From: an uncultured Acetatifactor sp.
GTDB lineage: Bacteria; Bacillota; Clostridia; Lachnospirales; Lachnospiraceae
DNA length: 5,163 bases
Direction of reading: 5' to 3'
Assembly (NCBI GenBank): GCA_910577235.1
Contig: CAJTMX010000075.1
Span: 1 to 5,163 of the forward strand
In this document: positions 4,704 to 5,163 of the stretch, in pieces
How positions within the stretch are numbered: position 1 is the stretch's first letter
Layout: each line of letters starts with the position of its first letter
Notes under the pieces: model-generated
Databases searched by the model: none
Told to the model about the DNA's origin: nothing
What the model saw: only the letters and a program-made list of their open reading frames with translations
Made by a program: the position numbers and the translations under genes

Positions 4704-5150
4704 TCATTTATGCACATCAAATCCCCTATCCTCAAAAAACAGGCGCAGCTTTTCCAGTACCCTCTGCTTCCGTGAAGATACCGTTGTCCTGCTCTCATTC
4801 TTTGATTTTGCAAACTCGCTGACCTGCATTTCCTCCCCGAACACCTTCATGGCAAGCTCCCGTTCTTCCGGCAGGAGGGAATCCATCGCGTCCTGCAGCA
4901 CACCCAGCAGCATCCGCTTTTCCGCCAGTTCCTCCATGCTCTCCGCAAAAAGCTCCGTCCGCATATCGTTCTCTTTCCATTCCTCATAGGATTCTTCCGT
5001 ATAGCCGTTCTGCTCCATCGCCTCCCGGTTCCGCTGTTCTTTTTTCTTCATCTGCCACCACGGCCTAAAGTAATTCCTGTATTCCTCTTCCGTTACATTC
5101 ATTGTGATTTCTTCGTTCCCTGACTTGATCCTGATGATTTTTTCAGACAT
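4704..5150 (-). CDS. Sigma-70 region 4-like HTH protein (phage/ICE-type regulator)
   Basis: This 148-residue protein has a C-terminal helix-turn-helix resembling sigma factor region 4. The region-4-like segment covers about 83-138, with S91-LLPEERELAMKVF leading into the helix-turn-helix (about 107-131), whose putative recognition helix includes SRTTVSSRKQRV. Region 2, which binds core RNA polymerase and melts the -10, is absent, so it is not a complete sigma factor. The N-terminal half is rich in charged and aromatic residues (EYRNYFRPWWQMKKKEQR, 23-40), a pattern I associate with small sigma-like proteins of clostridial prophages and conjugative elements. A role as transcription regulator is likely; its target is unknown. 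The ATG at 5150 follows AAGGAA (5158-5163, at the window edge) by seven bases. The stop is TGA, and the dyad-containing gap lies directly downstream. Confidence 0.82.
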   Translation of the reverse strand: MSEKIIRIKSGNEEITMNVTEEEYRNYFRPWWQMKKKEQRNREAMEQNGYTEESYEEWKENDMRTELFAESMEELAEKRMLLGVLQDAMDSLLPEERELAMKVFGEEMQVSEFAKSKNESRTTVSSRKQRVLEKLRLFFEDRGFDVHK

Positions 5151-5163
5151 AAAAGCGTTCCTT

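Noticed and set aside
4543..4707. N-terminal extension of the 52-residue protein, starting at 4707 with an ATGA overlap
   Set aside because: There is no ribosome site before 4707. The segment is AT-rich with a perfect dyad, the translation is unlike the rest of the protein, and a strong ribosome site favours 4542.
4795..4980. Minus-strand 61-codon frame inside the sigma-like gene
   Set aside because: It is an out-of-frame shadow with Gly/Ala-rich translation and no start signal; the region-4-like frame explains the DNA.
1..5163. CRISPR arrays, tRNA genes, insertion sequences, attachment sites
   Set aside because: I looked for regular direct repeats, cloverleaf-type sequences, transposase motifs and terminal inverted repeats on both strands and saw none.

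Overview
The window is one strand-biased gene block. Every gene I can support lies on the minus strand, so transcription runs from about position 5163 down to 1. The genes are tightly packed, and most start behind a strong GGAGG-type Shine-Dalgarno site. Product families and gene order match the DNA-replication module of temperate phages and prophages of Firmicutes, most like those of gut Clostridia (Lachnospiraceae/Oscillospiraceae type). The host assignment is inferred from families, gene order and Shine-Dalgarno style. No integrase, structural gene, lysis gene, tRNA, CRISPR array or insertion sequence is visible.

Reading in the direction of transcription, the block opens with a small sigma-70 region-4-like DNA-binding protein (4704-5150). 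An AT-rich gap follows (4543-4703); it holds a perfect 9-bp inverted repeat and a weak candidate promoter and is the most likely control point inside the window. Next come a 52-residue helical protein (4384-4542), a DUF7768/nucleoside-deoxyribosyltransferase-like protein (4070-4384) and a 105-residue protein with a conserved C-terminal helical domain (3752-4069). Then comes a DUF2800 protein with a complete RecB/Cas4-type nuclease motif set and a four-cysteine iron-sulfur signature (2619-3752). It is followed by a DUF2815 protein resembling T7 gp2.5-type single-strand binding proteins, with an acidic tail (2059-2613), and a 646-residue family A DNA polymerase with an intact proofreading domain (55-1995). 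A further gene begins at 42 and runs off the left edge.

Together the genes suggest a replication/recombination cassette: an end-processing nuclease, a protein that coats or anneals the resulting single strands, and a polymerase that fills in, with small accessory and nucleotide-related proteins upstream and a region-4-like regulator at the head. Adjacent genes overlap by one base or abut (TGATG and TAAATG junctions) at three places, which implies translational coupling.

The most interesting points are the Leu in the polymerase O-helix where E. coli Pol I has Phe762, the neighbouring Cas4-like nuclease and gp2.5-like protein as a possible exonuclease-annealase pair, the dyad/promoter arrangement in the only sizeable gap, and a shared N-terminal helix in two small proteins of the operon. 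I see no clear evidence of a wholly new system.
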